Of a stretch of DNA of 64,000 nt, positions 7,276 through 14,886 are shown piece after piece; within the stretch, counting starts at the first letter, position 1, and each line of letters starts with the position of its first letter. The DNA is taken from positions 7,806,276-7,870,275 of the forward strand of contig NZ_CP107947.1 in NCBI RefSeq assembly GCF_036059255.1, in the 5' to 3' direction. The position numbers were made by a program, and so were the translations under genes. A model generated the notes under the pieces. The model did not search any database, was not told where the DNA came from, and was given only the letters and a program-made list of their open reading frames with translations. The stretch is from Micromonospora sp. NBC_00389. GTDB lineage: Bacteria > Actinomycetota > Actinomycetes > Mycobacteriales > Micromonosporaceae.

Positions 7276-7920
7276 TCATCGTCTCCAGAACAGGAGGTGA
7301 GTGACTCCGCTGGGGCTCGGCACTGACTCAAGGTGGAAGCGGTCGAGGAGATCAGTGTGGCTCTCCCACAGCCGCTCGCCTCGACCGAGGTCGAGGCGAG
7401 CGACAGCGATGTGCATCGTGTCGACCAGGTCGGCCTCGATGAACTCGCGGATCGTGGCAACCCCACCACCGAGGCGTACGTCCCGACCAGCGGCGGCCTC
7501 CTTCGCGCGTGCCAGCGCCTCGACCGGGCTCGCATTGAGGAAATGAAAGGTGGTGTCAGACAGGGTGAACGACGGGCGTTCGTGATGGGTGAGCACGAAG
7601 ACCGGCGTGTGGAACGGTGGGTTGTCCCCCCACCATCCCTGCCAATCGTGGTTCTCCCAGGGGCCGCGCTGGGGGCCGAACTTGTTACGACCCATGATCT
7701 CCGCCCCGATGTTGTAGTCGTAGTCGCGGGTCATGTAGTCGTCCAGGCCGCGAGTGCCGCCGGGTTCGGTGCGGTACACGAAGCTGGCAGTAGCGGCGCG
7801 CCAGGAGAACAGTGGGGTGGGGTCTGCGTGGCCGAAGGGCCGCTCCAGGCTTTGCCCCTCACCGGTACCGAACCCGTCACGCGACACCATGAAGCTCTGC
7901 ACCCTTAGCAACTGCGGCAT
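7276..7920 (-). CDS. Dihydrofolate reductase-family protein (RibD C-terminal fold)
   Basis: A predicted cytoplasmic NADPH-dependent reductase of 214 residues from the ATG at 7920, which has an AGGAGGAGAC ribosome binding site. The sequence shows the fold of the RibD/DHFR superfamily: MVSRDGFG near the start, an IMGRNKFG motif, HTPVFVLTHHERP, and the NADPH-binding Gly-rich GRDVRLGGGVATIREF. Many such proteins are annotated as deaminase/reductase; the physiological substrate is unknown. It is divergent from an HxlR regulator, with an operator-like repeat between them, so it is probably that regulator's target. Confidence 0.75.
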   Translation of the reverse strand: MPQLLRVQSFMVSRDGFGTGEGQSLERPFGHADPTPLFSWRAATASFVYRTEPGGTRGLDDYMTRDYDYNIGAEIMGRNKFGPQRGPWENHDWQGWWGDNPPFHTPVFVLTHHERPSFTLSDTTFHFLNASPVEALARAKEAAAGRDVRLGGGVATIREFIEADLVDTMHIAVARLDLGRGERLWESHTDLLDRFHLESVPSPSGVTHLLFWRR

Positions 7921-7954
7921 GTCTCCTCCTCTGGATCGGACGAGCAAAATCCGA

Positions 7955-7976
7955 TTGCAACTTACAACCGGTTGCA
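7955..7976. promoter_or_regulatory. Inverted repeat between the reductase and hxlR genes
   Basis: TGCAAC (7956-7961) and GTTGCA (7971-7976) form a perfect inverted repeat in the 74-bp divergent intergenic region. A related TGCAAC occurs just after the hxlR start (about 8001). HxlR proteins are winged-helix dimers that often bind the region between themselves and their divergent target, so this is a good operator candidate. Confidence 0.5.
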
Positions 7977-7994
7977 CCGTACTAGACTGATGGC

Positions 7995-8516
7995 ATGCTG
8001 CAACCAGTAGGGGTCGGTCGCCTGCCCGTGTCGGAGGGAAAATCGGGGTGCCCGATCAATCTGACCGCCGAACTGCTGGGCGACCGATGGAGCCTGGTCG
8101 TGCTGCGGGACATCATGTTCGGCGGCCACAGGCACTTCCGCGAGCTGCTCACGAACTCGATCGAAGGCATCGCGTCGAACATCCTCGCCAGCCGCCTGTC
8201 GAAGCTCGTCGACGCGGGCCTGCTCACTCGGCACGATGACCCGAGCCACCGACAGAAGATCGAGTACCGGCTCACCGAGGCAGCGATCGAACTCGTTCCA
8301 CTCATGGCTCACCTCGGCGCCTGGGGCTCCCGATGGCTCCCAACATCACCTGAGCTGTCGATCCGCGCCGAACTTCTCGCTCACGGCGGTCCTGACTTAT
8401 GGGAGAGGTTCATGGACGAACTCCGCGCCGCGCACCTCGAAGGCCGTCCACACCCTGCCGACGGCGTCCTCGCCGAACTCACCCTGGCCTACGAACGGGC
8501 CGCTTCCACCAGCTAG
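7995..8516 (+). CDS. HxlR-family winged-helix regulator
   Basis: 173 residues with the HxlR signature: a Cys near the N-terminus (SGCPINLTAELLGDRWSLVVL), then GGHRHFRELLTNSIEGIASN, the recognition helix region ILASRLSKLVDAGLL, and the wing RHDDPSHRQKIEYRLTEAA. The single Cys could act as a redox or electrophile sensor, as in some HxlR proteins. It starts at ATG 7995. It is divergent from the reductase gene and probably controls both. The C-terminal 50 residues extend beyond the core domain, as in many HxlR proteins of this size. Confidence 0.85.
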   Translation: MLQPVGVGRLPVSEGKSGCPINLTAELLGDRWSLVVLRDIMFGGHRHFRELLTNSIEGIASNILASRLSKLVDAGLLTRHDDPSHRQKIEYRLTEAAIELVPLMAHLGAWGSRWLPTSPELSIRAELLAHGGPDLWERFMDELRAAHLEGRPHPADGVLAELTLAYERAASTS

Positions 8517-8556
8517 AGAAGAGCAGTTCCCGAACACGCGCGTCCTGCAACAGATA

Positions 8557-8589
8557 AGCCCCGGCACACCATCACGGGTGACCCGGGCT
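8557..8589. terminator. Imperfect hairpin between convergent genes
   Basis: AGCCCCGG (8557-8564) and CCCGGGCT (8582-8589) can pair with one mismatch, and CAC/GTG inside extends the stem. It lies between the hxlR stop and the convergent DUF397 stop and would serve both strands. Confidence 0.35.
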
Positions 8590-8604
8590 CCTGCTTAGGT
8601 CTGG

Positions 8605-8805
8605 TCAGCTTACGGTGCCAATTCCCTTTGCCAGGCTCACGAAGCTCTGCCAGGCCGCCGGCCCGAAGGTCAACGTGCCGCCGTCGCGGTCCTTCGTGTC
8701 GCGGACGAGCACGACGCCGGGCAGGTTGTCGGCGACCTCGACGCAGTCACCCTGGTTGTTCCCACTCTTCGCGGACTTGCGCCACCGCGCGCCGGTCATG
8801 TCCAT
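8605..8805 (-). CDS. DUF397 domain protein
   Basis: 66 residues with the full DUF397 pattern: ARWRKSAKSGNNQGDCVEVAD, then VLVRDTKDRDGGTLTFGPAAWQSFVS. DUF397 proteins are small partners of the upstream HTH protein type; in Streptomyces the WhiJ-like pairs affect development and antibiotic production, and several pairs behave like toxin-antitoxin or anti-repressor modules. The ATG at 8805 was chosen for its GGGAGGC ribosome binding site; an ATG two codons later is possible. Its start overlaps the 3' end of the HTH gene by 10 bases, indicating coupled translation. Confidence 0.9.
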   Translation of the reverse strand: MDMTGARWRKSAKSGNNQGDCVEVADNLPGVVLVRDTKDRDGGTLTFGPAAWQSFVSLAKGIGTVS

Positions 8806-9563
8806 GATCTTGCTGCCTCCCTCAGAAGATCCAGGGAGCGACCACGAGGAAGGGCTTCGCCCCGGATCCGTTCCCACCGTCGGTTCAGGGTAACAATCTC
8901 GGTTGGCTCATCGATGATCTGCGCTTGAGCCTGACTGTCGACGTACGCCACGTGCACTCCGGTTCCAAGCTCAGCGATCGTGAACGGGCCACCGAGGCCG
9001 GGGTACATGCCGACGTCCTGGGGCACGATGTGAATCTGCACCGAGGGAAGCTGTGCACATTCGACCAGGTAGGCGAGCTGTTCGGCCATGAGTGCCCGAT
9101 CGCCGTACGCCTGCCGCCGGAGGACGTTCTCATCGAGGACGGCTACGTAGAGCGGTCCGCCCAGTCGTCGCAGGATCGCGTGCCGCCCGGTTCGGGCCGC
9201 CACCATCTCGTCCACCTTAATGGGCAACAGCCCCTCGCCCTCGACCGTTGCCCGTGCGTACGCCTCGGTCTGGAACAGGCCGGGAACCCAGGCAAGCTGA
9301 AAGCCGCGCAGTGCCACCGCCTCCCGCTCGATGTCCACCCAGGGGCGGAACCACACGGGCTCCCGGCGTTTGAGCACATCCGGCCAAAGGTCCCCCTCCT
9401 CGCGACCGAGAATCGTTGCGACCTTCGATCGGTGGCGAGTCTGCGGGATACGTCCGGGGTTCGCCCACTTGGCTGCCGTCTTCGGGTCGACGCCTATCTG
9501 AGCTGCGAGGCTGTCCGCTGTCTCGCCCGCTGCCGACATCGCCTCAATGACTGCATGGTTCAT
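8796..9563 (-). CDS. XRE-type HTH regulator with DUF5753 domain (WhiJ-like)
   Basis: 255 residues from the ATG at 9563 (GGGGAGGAATCGG ribosome binding site). The first 60 residues form an HTH (ADSLAAQIGVDPKTAAKWAN, GRIPQTRHRSKVATIL). The rest is the DUF5753 effector-like domain: FRPWVDIEREAVALRGFQL, VPGLFQTEAYARA, LYVAVLDENVLRRQ, QLPSVQIHIVPQDVGMYPG. These proteins are DNA-binding partners of DUF397 proteins. The gene is followed by its DUF397 partner and is divergent from two small genes that commonly accompany such pairs. Targets are unknown. Confidence 0.88.
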   Translation of the reverse strand: MNHAVIEAMSAAGETADSLAAQIGVDPKTAAKWANPGRIPQTRHRSKVATILGREEGDLWPDVLKRREPVWFRPWVDIEREAVALRGFQLAWVPGLFQTEAYARATVEGEGLLPIKVDEMVAARTGRHAILRRLGGPLYVAVLDENVLRRQAYGDRALMAEQLAYLVECAQLPSVQIHIVPQDVGMYPGLGGPFTIAELGTGVHVAYVDSQAQAQIIDEPTEIVTLNRRWERIRGEALPRGRSLDLLREAARSWT

Positions 9564-9603
9564 CCGATTCCTCCCCGGAACGTTCTGCACGTCCATTGGA
9601 GAT

Positions 9604-9643
9604 ACTGCTACGCAGTGTGTTCGACCTGCAACCCTTGGCAAGG
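9604..9643. promoter_or_regulatory. Small inverted repeats in the HTH/DUF5753 divergent promoter
   Basis: ACTGC-TAC-GCAGT (9604-9616) and CCTTG-G-CAAGG (9633-9643) are short perfect dyads upstream of the HTH gene. They are plausible operators for an XRE-type regulator controlling its own divergent promoter region. Confidence 0.35.
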
Positions 9644-9699
9644 TGCTTCGTAGACGGCGCGGCCGGCAGGGACCCGAACCCGGCGGACGCGTTCGTAGC

Positions 9700-9737
9700 G
9701 GGGCCGCCCCACGGGCGAGCACTCACGGGGCGGCCCC
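9700..9737. terminator. Strong hairpin in the leader of the gene at 9762
   Basis: GGGGCCGCCCC (9700-9710) pairs perfectly with GGGGCGGCCCC (9727-9737), 24 bases before the next GTG start. It could be an attenuator or a leftover terminator. There is no T-run after it, so its activity is uncertain. Confidence 0.4.
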
Positions 9738-9761
9738 TCCCACCAGCGTCCAGGGGAGACC

Positions 9762-10202
9762 GTGCCGAACGACAAGCCGCAGCCGAAGCCCGCAAACCCG
9801 CCACCGACGTCACCGCCCGCCAGCCCGGTCGTACCAGGCCCCATCAGGCCGTTCATCCCGCCGTTCCGTGGGCCGGGCCAGGTCGGCTACCGCGTTCCCG
9901 ATCACGGTCGGGGGTCGGTTATTGCGCGCAAGGTTCATTCCAGCGAGGTCCTGCTCCTGACCCGCGCGGCAAGCCCGCAGTTCTTCCGACCCATCACGGT
10001 TCGGGTCATCCGGGTCCTGGATTGGATCACGTACGACGGCTGGCTGTGGATCGACGCCTACCAGCTCGCGCCTGACGGCACGGCGCTGGCTCGGCGGTCT
10101 TTGTTCTTCATGCCGGAGGGTGCCCACTGGGTGAAGGCCCCTGCGGTCGTCCCGGGACGTCGCCAGTCGGTCCGCCGAAGCCCGGTGAGGGTCGGCGGAT
10201 GA
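9762..10202 (+). CDS. Hypothetical protein, partner gene of the WhiJ-like module
   Basis: 146 residues. The first ~40 are Pro-rich (PPPTSPPASPVVPGP). The middle forms a compact hydrophobic core, SSEVLLLTRAASPQFFRPITVRVIRVLDWITYDGWLWIDAYQLAPDG, that looks like a small beta domain. I do not recognise a family. GTG start at 9762 with GGGGAG nine bases upstream. The stop overlaps the next start (ATGA at 10199), so the two are translationally coupled. Similar small proteins occur next to HTH-DUF5753/DUF397 pairs in other actinomycetes; this is from memory, not a search. Confidence 0.65.
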   Translation: MPNDKPQPKPANPPPTSPPASPVVPGPIRPFIPPFRGPGQVGYRVPDHGRGSVIARKVHSSEVLLLTRAASPQFFRPITVRVIRVLDWITYDGWLWIDAYQLAPDGTALARRSLFFMPEGAHWVKAPAVVPGRRQSVRRSPVRVGG

Positions 10203-10444
10203 CCGGCCGCCCGAAGCATGCTCCGATCAAGCCGTCCTGGCGATGCCGGACCTGCGGGATCGCCTGGCCCTGCTCGGCCGCGAAGCTGTGGCTCCTCGGC
10301 GAGTACCGCAACGACCGCCCGGCCCTGCTGGTCCACCTGGCGTCCCTTCAGGAGGAAGCAGCCGGCCACCTGGCCGCGCTCAACCCGAGCGCCCTTTCGG
10401 CCAACCTCACAGACCGCTTCGTCGACTGGGCTCGTGGCCGCTGA
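10199..10444 (+). CDS. Small Cys-containing protein, WhiJ-module associated
   Basis: 81 residues. The N-terminus carries CRTCGIAWPCSAAK, three cysteines in a CxxCx(5)C arrangement that could bind a metal, followed by a helical part (LLGEYRNDRPALLVHLASLQEEAAGHL). Homologues are widespread beside HTH-DUF5753 genes and are sometimes mislabelled as flavin reductase; nothing in the sequence supports that name. The start ATG overlaps the previous stop (ATGA). It ends three bases before the convergent SDR gene's stop. Confidence 0.7.
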   Translation: MTGRPKHAPIKPSWRCRTCGIAWPCSAAKLWLLGEYRNDRPALLVHLASLQEEAAGHLAALNPSALSANLTDRFVDWARGR

Positions 10445-10447
10445 CTG

Positions 10448-11221
10448 TCAGCGGGCCTCTGGGTCGAGGCCGAGCACAGCCCGTCCCCCGTCCACCGGCA
10501 AAGTCACCCCGTTGATGAAGCTCGCCGCTGGCGACAGCAGGTACGCGACCGCCTCCGCCACCTCGTCGACCCGCCCGATCCGGCCCACCGGGTGCAGCCG
10601 GGTCAGTTCGGCGTCGATCCACTCGGCCTGGGTGGGCTCCTGGGTTGCCAGAAAGTCGGCATGGCGCTCGGTGGCGATCGAGCCGAGCGCGACAGCGTTG
10701 GCGCGGATGCCGTGCCGCCCGTATTCGACGGCCAGCGCCCGGGTGAGCCCCTCCACGGCGGCCTTCGCCGTCGAGTACGGCAGGGCGCCCGATACCGGTC
10801 GGTGGGCCTGGTGCGACGAGATGTTCACGATGGACCCGCCCGCACCGGCGGCCAGGAACCGGCGGACCGCCACGGCGGCGCCCACCACGGCCGGGCGCAG
10901 GTTCTGCCCGATCAGGTCCAGCACCGCGTCGGCCGACGCCGAGTGCAGCGAGGCGTCCCGGAACACCGCCGCGTTGTTCACCCAGCCGGTCAGCGGTGCG
11001 GCCCGCTCCGCCTGGTCGGCGGCCTGCTCGGCCACCCGCTCGTCGCTGGCGTCGCCGACCACCGCGACCAGCCGGTCGGCGGCCGGGTGCCCGGCCAGCC
11101 AGTCCAGCGCGTCGGCGTCACGTTCCATGACGACGACGGTGGCACCGGTCGTCACCAGCCGTTCCACCACGGCCCGGCCGACACCACGGCCTCCCCCGGT
11201 CACCACGCACGATGTGGGCAC
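10448..11221 (-). CDS. SDR-family oxidoreductase
   Basis: A classical short-chain dehydrogenase of 257 residues. It shows the NAD(P)-binding TGGGRGVGRA motif at the N-terminus, NNAA near residue 80, and the catalytic Ser-Tyr-Lys set (IVNISSHQ, then YSTAK), with a C-terminal GVTLPVDGG. The substrate is unknown. The GTG at 11221 begins VPTSCVVTGGG and lies four bases after the DegV stop, so the two genes form one transcription unit. No ribosome binding site is obvious, which fits coupled translation. Confidence 0.85.
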   Translation of the reverse strand: MPTSCVVTGGGRGVGRAVVERLVTTGATVVVMERDADALDWLAGHPAADRLVAVVGDASDERVAEQAADQAERAAPLTGWVNNAAVFRDASLHSASADAVLDLIGQNLRPAVVGAAVAVRRFLAAGAGGSIVNISSHQAHRPVSGALPYSTAKAAVEGLTRALAVEYGRHGIRANAVALGSIATERHADFLATQEPTQAEWIDAELTRLHPVGRIGRVDEVAEAVAYLLSPAASFINGVTLPVDGGRAVLGLDPEAR

Positions 11222-11225
11222 CGGC

Positions 11226-12080
11226 TCAGCCTGCCGGCCGTCGGTGGACGACCACGCAGGCCAGCCCCGGACCGGCGTGCGCGGCGACCACCGCGCCCGC
11301 CTCGGAGACGTACGTGTCGTGCAGCCGGTCACCCAGCCGCTCGGTCAGCGCGGCGAGCAGCGCCTCGGCCCGCTGTGGCGCGGCCAAATGGTGCACCCCG
11401 AGGTCCACCTCGTCGTCCCCGGCCGCCTCGACGGCCAGGTCGACCAGCCGGGCCACTCCCCGGCTGGCGGTCCGCACCTTTTCCCGCAGCACGATCGCGC
11501 CGTCCGGCATGTGCATGATCGGCTTGACCGACAGGGCGGTGCCGAACAGCGCCTCGGCCGCGTTGATCCGGCCGCCCCGGCGGAGGAATTCCAGCGTGTC
11601 GACGTAGAACCAGACCGTGGTCCGGGCGACGGCGGCGAGCGCAGCGTCGCGTACCCCGGCCAGGTCGGCGCCGGCCTCGGCGGCCTTGGCGGCCGCGATG
11701 GCCGGGAACCCGAGGCCCATGCCGGTCGAGCGGCTGTCCACCACGGCAACGCGGCCGTCCAGGTCGGCGGCGGCCAGCCGGGCCGCCTCGACCGTGCCGG
11801 AGAGGGTGGCGGAGAGGTGCACCGAGACGACTCCGTCGGCGCCGGCGTCGAGCAGCCGGCGGTACGTCTGCGCGAACTGTTCGGGTGCCGGTCGGGATGT
11901 GGTGGCCGTGACCCGCCGGCCGCTCAGCGCCAGGGTGGCGTCGGCGGGCTGGGTCTCCACCCCCTCCAGCCCTTCCGCGCCGTTGAGCACGACGGTCAAC
12001 GGGACGACGGTCAGCCGGTGCGCCTGCACCAGGTCGGGCGGGAGGTAGGCGGTGGAGTCGATGACGACCGCGACGGGCAT
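11226..12080 (-). CDS. DegV family fatty-acid-binding protein
   Basis: 284 residues with the DegV signatures: VAVVIDSTAYLPPDLV at the N-terminus, TSRPAPEQFAQTYRRLLDAG, VVSVHLSATLSGTVEAA, VVDSRSTGMGLG and FYVDTLEFLRRGGRI. DegV/FakB proteins bind fatty acids; in Firmicutes they present acyl chains to FakA kinase, but the actinobacterial role is less clear. The ATG at 12080 is preceded seven bases upstream by TAGCGT, suggesting a leaderless transcript. Position matches Rv2417c of M. tuberculosis, close to the rsfS-nadD genes. Confidence 0.88.
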   Translation of the reverse strand: MPVAVVIDSTAYLPPDLVQAHRLTVVPLTVVLNGAEGLEGVETQPADATLALSGRRVTATTSRPAPEQFAQTYRRLLDAGADGVVSVHLSATLSGTVEAARLAAADLDGRVAVVDSRSTGMGLGFPAIAAAKAAEAGADLAGVRDAALAAVARTTVWFYVDTLEFLRRGGRINAAEALFGTALSVKPIMHMPDGAIVLREKVRTASRGVARLVDLAVEAAGDDEVDLGVHHLAAPQRAEALLAALTERLGDRLHDTYVSEAGAVVAAHAGPGLACVVVHRRPAG

Positions 12081-12185
12081 GCCCGGCACGCTAGCCGATC
12101 GAGGCCTTGAACGCCGAAGCGCGAGCGCACCGCGGGCGGTGGGGACGGCGGTCGGATCACGCCGGCGGGGGGACGGGACGGCGGC

Positions 12186-12815
12186 TCAGACCGCGTCGAC
12201 GACGGCCGGTGCGGTGACCAGGCCGACGTTGTGCGCCCGCAGCTGCCAGCCGCGGACGTCGTCGTGCCGCAGCTCGGTCCAGTGGCAGTTGGCCAGTGAA
12301 CCGATGGTGCGCAGCACGCTGGGATCCCAGCCGAGCAGGTGACCGACGCCCTGCCGGGAGCCGCCACCGTGGGTGGCGATCACCACGGTGCCGCCCGGTG
12401 CCGCGTCGGCCGCCTCCAGCAGCGCGGCGGCGACCCGTTCGCCGAGGTCGCGCAGGGGTTCCAGGTCAGCACCCGGGGCCGGGTCACCGGCCCGCCAGCG
12501 GGCGTACTCGGCCGGGAAGCGCTCGGCGACCTCGGTGAGGTGCAGGCCCTGCCACTGGCCGAAGTGCCGCTCGCGCAGCCGAGCGTCGGTGCGGACCGGC
12601 AGCCCGGTCAGCGCGGCCAGCGCGGCGGCGGTCTCCGCGGCGCGGCTCAGGTCGCTGGACACGATGGCGTCGGGTCGCAGCGACGCGAGCAGCGGGGCGG
12701 CGGCGCGGGCCTGGTCGCGGCCCAGCTCGTTCAGGGGTACGTCGGTCTGCCCCTGAACTCGGTTGGCAGCGTTCCAGTCAGTGTTGCCGTGCCGCCAGAC
12801 GATCAGTCGGGTCAT
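12186..12815 (-). CDS. Histidine phosphatase family protein (Rv2419c/GpgP-like)
   Basis: 209 residues with the phosphoglycerate-mutase-type motif RHGNTDWN at residues 8-15 (catalytic His9), a second RHG-like acid/His pair (LRERHFGQWQG), and VIATHGGGSRQGVGHLL at the C-terminal side. Its place directly after rsfS, with ATGA overlap, matches Rv2419c, described as a glucosyl-3-phosphoglycerate phosphatase in mycobacterial methylglucose lipopolysaccharide synthesis. The activity here is inferred from position and family, not shown by the sequence. Confidence 0.85.
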   Translation of the reverse strand: MTRLIVWRHGNTDWNAANRVQGQTDVPLNELGRDQARAAAPLLASLRPDAIVSSDLSRAAETAAALAALTGLPVRTDARLRERHFGQWQGLHLTEVAERFPAEYARWRAGDPAPGADLEPLRDLGERVAAALLEAADAAPGGTVVIATHGGGSRQGVGHLLGWDPSVLRTIGSLANCHWTELRHDDVRGWQLRAHNVGLVTAPAVVDAV

Positions 12816-13219
12816 TCGGCTGCGGCGGACCCGCCGGCGTCGGCCTCGACCAGGTCGCGGTCGACGAACGGGATGGTGGGGCAGTCCTTCCAGAGCCGGT
12901 CGAGCCCGTAGAACTCGCGCTCCTCGGTGTGCTGGACGTGCACCACGATGTCGACGTAGTCGAGCAGCACCCAGCGGCCACCACGCTCGCCCTCGCGCCG
13001 GATCGGCTTGGCCTTCTCCGGCAGCTCCAGCAGGCGCTCCTCGATGGCGTCGACGATGGCCAGCACCTGACGCTCGTTGGGGGCGGCGGCGAGCAGGAAC
13101 GCGTCGGTGATGGCGAGCTGGTCGCCGACGTCGATGATCGCGATGTCCTGCGCCTTCTTGTCGGCGGCGGCCTGGGCGGCAGCGATTGCCAGCTCGTGAG
13201 CGCGTTCGGAAACTGTCAC
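12812..13219 (-). CDS. rsfS: Ribosomal silencing factor RsfS
   Basis: RsfS binds L14 and blocks joining of the ribosomal subunits when nutrients are low. The 135-residue protein shows the family core: KKAQDIAIIDVGDQLAITDAF, ERQVLAIVDAIEERL, RREGERGGRWVLLDYVDIVVH and HTEEREFYGLDRLWKD. The GTG at 13219 has GAAGGAGAACG just upstream, which decides the start. It lies after nadD and overlaps the phosphatase start by four bases (ATGA), the conserved nadD-rsfS-phosphatase order. Confidence 0.95.
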   Translation of the reverse strand: MTVSERAHELAIAAAQAAADKKAQDIAIIDVGDQLAITDAFLLAAAPNERQVLAIVDAIEERLLELPEKAKPIRREGERGGRWVLLDYVDIVVHVQHTEEREFYGLDRLWKDCPTIPFVDRDLVEADAGGSAAAE

Positions 13220-13329
13220 CGTTCTCCTTCGATCAACCGTGCGATCCACCAAGCGTCTCATACCCGGCGACGCCCCGACTTGTCAGTTCTGGTCGATTAG
13301 GCGCATGAAACGGCCCATATCGGGCGTGA

Positions 13330-13926
13330 TTAGCGCTGATAGAGGCTGCGCTTGCCGATGTACTGCACCACACCGTCGGGCACCAGATACCAGACCGGCT
13401 CGCCCCGGGCCACTCGCGCGCGGCAGTCGGTCGACGAGATGGCCATCGCCGGCACCTGGACCAGGCTGACAGTGTCCGCCGGCAGGTGCTTGTCGGTGAG
13501 CCGGAAGCCGGGCCGGGTCACCCCGATGAAATGGGCCAGCTCGAAGATCTCGTCCAGATCCTTCCAGGACAGGATGCGTTGCAGCGCGTCCGCGCCGGTG
13601 ATGAAGAACAGCTGCACCTTGGGGCCGTACTCGGCCTGAAGGTCGCGCAGCGTGTCGACGGTGTAGGTCGGCCCATTCCGGTCGATGTCGACCCGGCTGA
13701 CCTGGAAGCGGGGGTTGGAGGCGGTGGCGATGACCGTCATCAGGTACCGGTCCTCGGCGGGGCTGACCGGCTCGTCGGACTTCTGCCACGGCTGCCCGGT
13801 GGGGACGAAGACCACCTCGTCCAGGCCGAACCGGTCCGCCACCTCGCTGGCCGCGACGAGGTGCCCGTGGTGGATCGGGTCGAAGGTGCCACCCATGATC
13901 CCAATCCGCCGGATATCTTCCTCCAC
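13330..13926 (-). CDS. nadD: Nicotinate-nucleotide adenylyltransferase
   Basis: NadD converts nicotinate mononucleotide and ATP to deamido-NAD in NAD synthesis. The 198-residue protein shows the nucleotidyltransferase motif [11 protein letters not shown] near residue 12 and the C-terminal [13 protein letters not shown] (normally ISST-x-IR), plus FFITGADAL. The start GTG at 13926 is preceded six bases upstream by TACGAT, a leaderless arrangement. It is the first gene of the nadD-rsfS-phosphatase unit and is divergent from the PadR gene. Confidence 0.95.
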   Translation of the reverse strand: MEEDIRRIGIMGGTFDPIHHGHLVAASEVADRFGLDEVVFVPTGQPWQKSDEPVSPAEDRYLMTVIATASNPRFQVSRVDIDRNGPTYTVDTLRDLQAEYGPKVQLFFITGADALQRILSWKDLDEIFELAHFIGVTRPGFRLTDKHLPADTVSLVQVPAMAISSTDCRARVARGEPVWYLVPDGVVQYIGKRSLYQR

Positions 13927-14003
13927 CCCGTGATCGTAGGCCGGACGCCGGGGCTGGCCGTTGCGGCCCGGTTCAGGGGTCGCGCTCCGGGCACTCGTGG
14001 GCA

Positions 14004-14021
14004 TATACTCGCCTACGAGTA
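14004..14021. promoter_or_regulatory. Operator-like dyad with -10 box upstream of padR
   Basis: TACTCG (14006-14011) and CGAGTA (14016-14021) form a perfect inverted repeat with a 4-base centre. TATACT (14004-14009) overlaps its left arm and is a good -10 hexamer. A regulator bound here would block transcription of padR, consistent with autoregulation. Confidence 0.5.
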
Positions 14022-14048
14022 ATCGGATACGAGGAACGGGAGAACGTC

Positions 14049-14726
14049 GTGCCGAAGCGGCGCAAGGTCGGCAACCTGCTGGCGCTGGCCGTGCTGTCCG
14101 CCCTGGTCCAGCGGCCGATGCACCCGTACGAGATCGCCACCGCACTGCGCGCCTGGGGCAAGGACCAGGACATGGAGTTCAAGTGGGGATCCTTCTACAC
14201 GGTGATCCGCAACATGGACAAACACGACATGATCGAGGAGGTGGAGAGCCTCCGCGAAGGCCGGCGCCCGGAACGCACCGTCTACCGGATCACCGACGCG
14301 GGGCGGGCGGAGCTGGTCGACTGGGCCCGCGAGCTGGTCTCCACCCCGATGCCCGAGCATCCCCGCTTCCGCGCCGGCCTGTCCGTGCTCGCCGCACTGC
14401 ATCCCGACGAGGCCACCGACCTGCTGCGGCAGCGGCTCGACCTGCTGGACGACGCGATCCGCCAGGACCGCGAAGCGCTCGACGCGCACCTGCGGGAGAT
14501 CCCGCGACTGTTCCTGGTCGAGACGGAGTACGACCTGGCCATGCGCGCCGCCGAGGCGGCCTGGCTACGGGCACTGCTCGCCGAGCTGACCTCGGGCAGC
14601 TACCCCGGGCTGGACATCTGGCGGGCCTACCACGAGACCGGCGAGGTGCCAGCCGAGCTGACCGAGCTGGCGGAGAGGACCAGCACCCCCGACCCCAGCA
14701 CCCGACGCCCCGAGACCCCCAACTGA
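14049..14726 (+). CDS. PadR-family transcriptional regulator
   Basis: 225 residues. The N-terminal winged helix reads [50 protein letters not shown] and [17 protein letters not shown]. The C-terminal half is the Vir_act_alpha_C helical dimerisation domain ([25 protein letters not shown]...). GTG start with GGGAG nearby. PadR proteins usually repress an adjacent gene; the following FAD monooxygenase, 160 bases downstream beyond a terminator, is the likely partner. The effector is unknown. Confidence 0.9.
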   Translation: MPKRRKVGNLLALAVLSALVQRPMHPYEIATALRAWGKDQDMEFKWGSFYTVIRNMDKHDMIEEVESLREGRRPERTVYRITDAGRAELVDWARELVSTPMPEHPRFRAGLSVLAALHPDEATDLLRQRLDLLDDAIRQDREALDAHLREIPRLFLVETEYDLAMRAAEAAWLRALLAELTSGSYPGLDIWRAYHETGEVPAELTELAERTSTPDPSTRRPETPN

Positions 14727-14731
14727 AAGAC

Positions 14732-14767
14732 GGCCCCGGCGGGGTGCGCCAACACCCCGCCGGAGCC
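14732..14767 (+). terminator. Terminator after padR
   Basis: CCGGCGGGGTG (14736-14746) pairs perfectly with CACCCCGCCGG (14753-14763) over a 6-base loop, just after the padR stop. It separates padR from the monooxygenase gene. Confidence 0.7.
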
Positions 14768-14886
14768 CTTACCTCGAACCGACACCTGGAAAGGCACCCG
14801 GCCCGAAGCGGCAAACACGAGGATAACCGGGTTCCCTCCCAGGTCGGTTCGCCCGCGCACGGACCGACGACACCCAGGGAGAGAAC

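Noticed and set aside
9633..9660. tRNA-Gly-like stretch on the minus strand (CCTTGCCAAGG anticodon-arm look)
   Set aside because: No acceptor stem, D arm or proper T arm can be formed around it; similarity is limited to one stem-loop. It is kept only as a small dyad.
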